NCBI GenBank assembly: GCA_016919605.1 | Contig: JACXTQ010000165.1 | Coordinates: 1-5,665, forward strand | From: Methylovulum sp. | Lineage (GTDB): Bacteria; Pseudomonadota; Gammaproteobacteria; Methylococcales; Methylomonadaceae | Direction: 5' to 3' | Length of the DNA stretch: 5,665 nt | Shown here: positions 5,549 through 5,665 of the stretch, in pieces | Numbering within the stretch: position 1 is the first letter of the stretch | Layout of the letters: each line of letters begins with the position of its first letter | Position numbers and translations under genes: made by a program | The notes under the pieces: generated by a model | Seen by the model: only the letters and a program-made list of their open reading frames with translations | The model's database searches: none | Told to the model about the DNA's origin: nothing

Positions 5549-5665
5549 ATGAGTGGAAATGCCGTGCGCGTCCAGGCGATTCAAACCATCACTAACCGTC
5601 AACCGATGCCAACCAAGCCACCGGCAACATTGGATAGTTTGTGGGCCAGCGATGTGTTCACCCTA
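5549..5665 (+). CDS. glnN: Type III glutamine synthetase, N-terminal fragment (3' end outside window)
   Basis: Glutamine synthetase type III makes glutamine from glutamate, ammonia and ATP in the cytoplasm; family members are usually about 700 residues or more. Only the first 39 residues are visible and the frame is open to the window edge. They begin MSGNAVRVQAIQTITNRQP and continue to LDSLWASDVFTL. This follows the GSIII N-terminal pattern of R-x-x-A-(I/L)-Q, then NR-x-P, a short proline-rich linker, and then AS-x-VF, as in Bacteroides GlnN. No catalytic motif is in view, so the call rests on this N-terminal pattern. Supporting it are a strong Shine-Dalgarno and a sigma-54-type promoter about 40 bases upstream, as expected for a nitrogen-assimilation gene. 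It is transcribed divergently from the phosphorylase-kinase-like operon. Confidence 0.75.
   Translation, partial: MSGNAVRVQAIQTITNRQPMPTKPPATLDSLWASDVFTL

Noticed and set aside
5333..5602. Minus-strand open frame of 89 codons across the intergenic region
   Set aside because: It overlaps the plus-strand sigma-54 promoter and the glnN start, resembles no family I know, is rich in Trp, Arg and Cys as expected from antisense noise, and has no clear ribosome binding site.
1..5665. CRISPR array, tRNA, rRNA, insertion sequence or prophage elements
   Set aside because: No regularly spaced repeats, cloverleaf, transposase motif or terminal inverted repeats were found.

Overview
The window looks like a piece of a gammaproteobacterial chromosome. 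Gene content and protein style (a TusB/DsrC sulfur relay, a Glk-type glucokinase, a type III glutamine synthetase, a phosphorylase-kinase-like glucan protein) would suit a methanotroph of the Methylococcales. That placement is an inference from memory, not a search result.

Left block, plus strand (1-877): three tightly packed genes. First is the 3' part of a small multidrug resistance (SMR) transporter that enters from outside the window. It is joined by a TAATG overlap to a tusB/dsrH-like gene, which overlaps a dsrC/tusE-family gene by 10 bases. The DsrC-like protein keeps both C-terminal cysteines of true DsrC (Cys98 and Cys109), whereas E. coli TusE has only the last one. The usual TusC/TusD partners are not visible; an SMR gene sits where tusC would be expected.

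Central block, minus strand (5139 down to 914): a two-gene operon. A very large gene (1082 codons) encodes a protein that resembles the eukaryotic phosphorylase kinase alpha/beta regulatory subunits over its whole length, including a GH15 glucoamylase-like N-terminal domain in which both expected catalytic glutamates are present. It overlaps glucokinase (glk) by an ATGA junction. A simple reading is an alpha-glucan (glycogen) to glucose to glucose-6-phosphate module, although the large protein could instead be a glycogen-sensing regulator.

Right block (5140-5665): a divergent intergenic region of about 410 bases, followed by the first 39 codons of a plus-strand gene that looks like type III glutamine synthetase (glnN). 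Each divergent gene has a good sigma-54 (-24/-12) promoter match, and each is predicted to have a 5' UTR of about 31 bases. Between the promoters lies a 19-bp direct repeat (16 of 19 identical, 23-bp period), suitably placed for a shared enhancer-binding activator. If real, this couples nitrogen assimilation and the phosphorylase-kinase-like/glucokinase operon to the same class of nitrogen-type control. This is the most noteworthy feature of the window.
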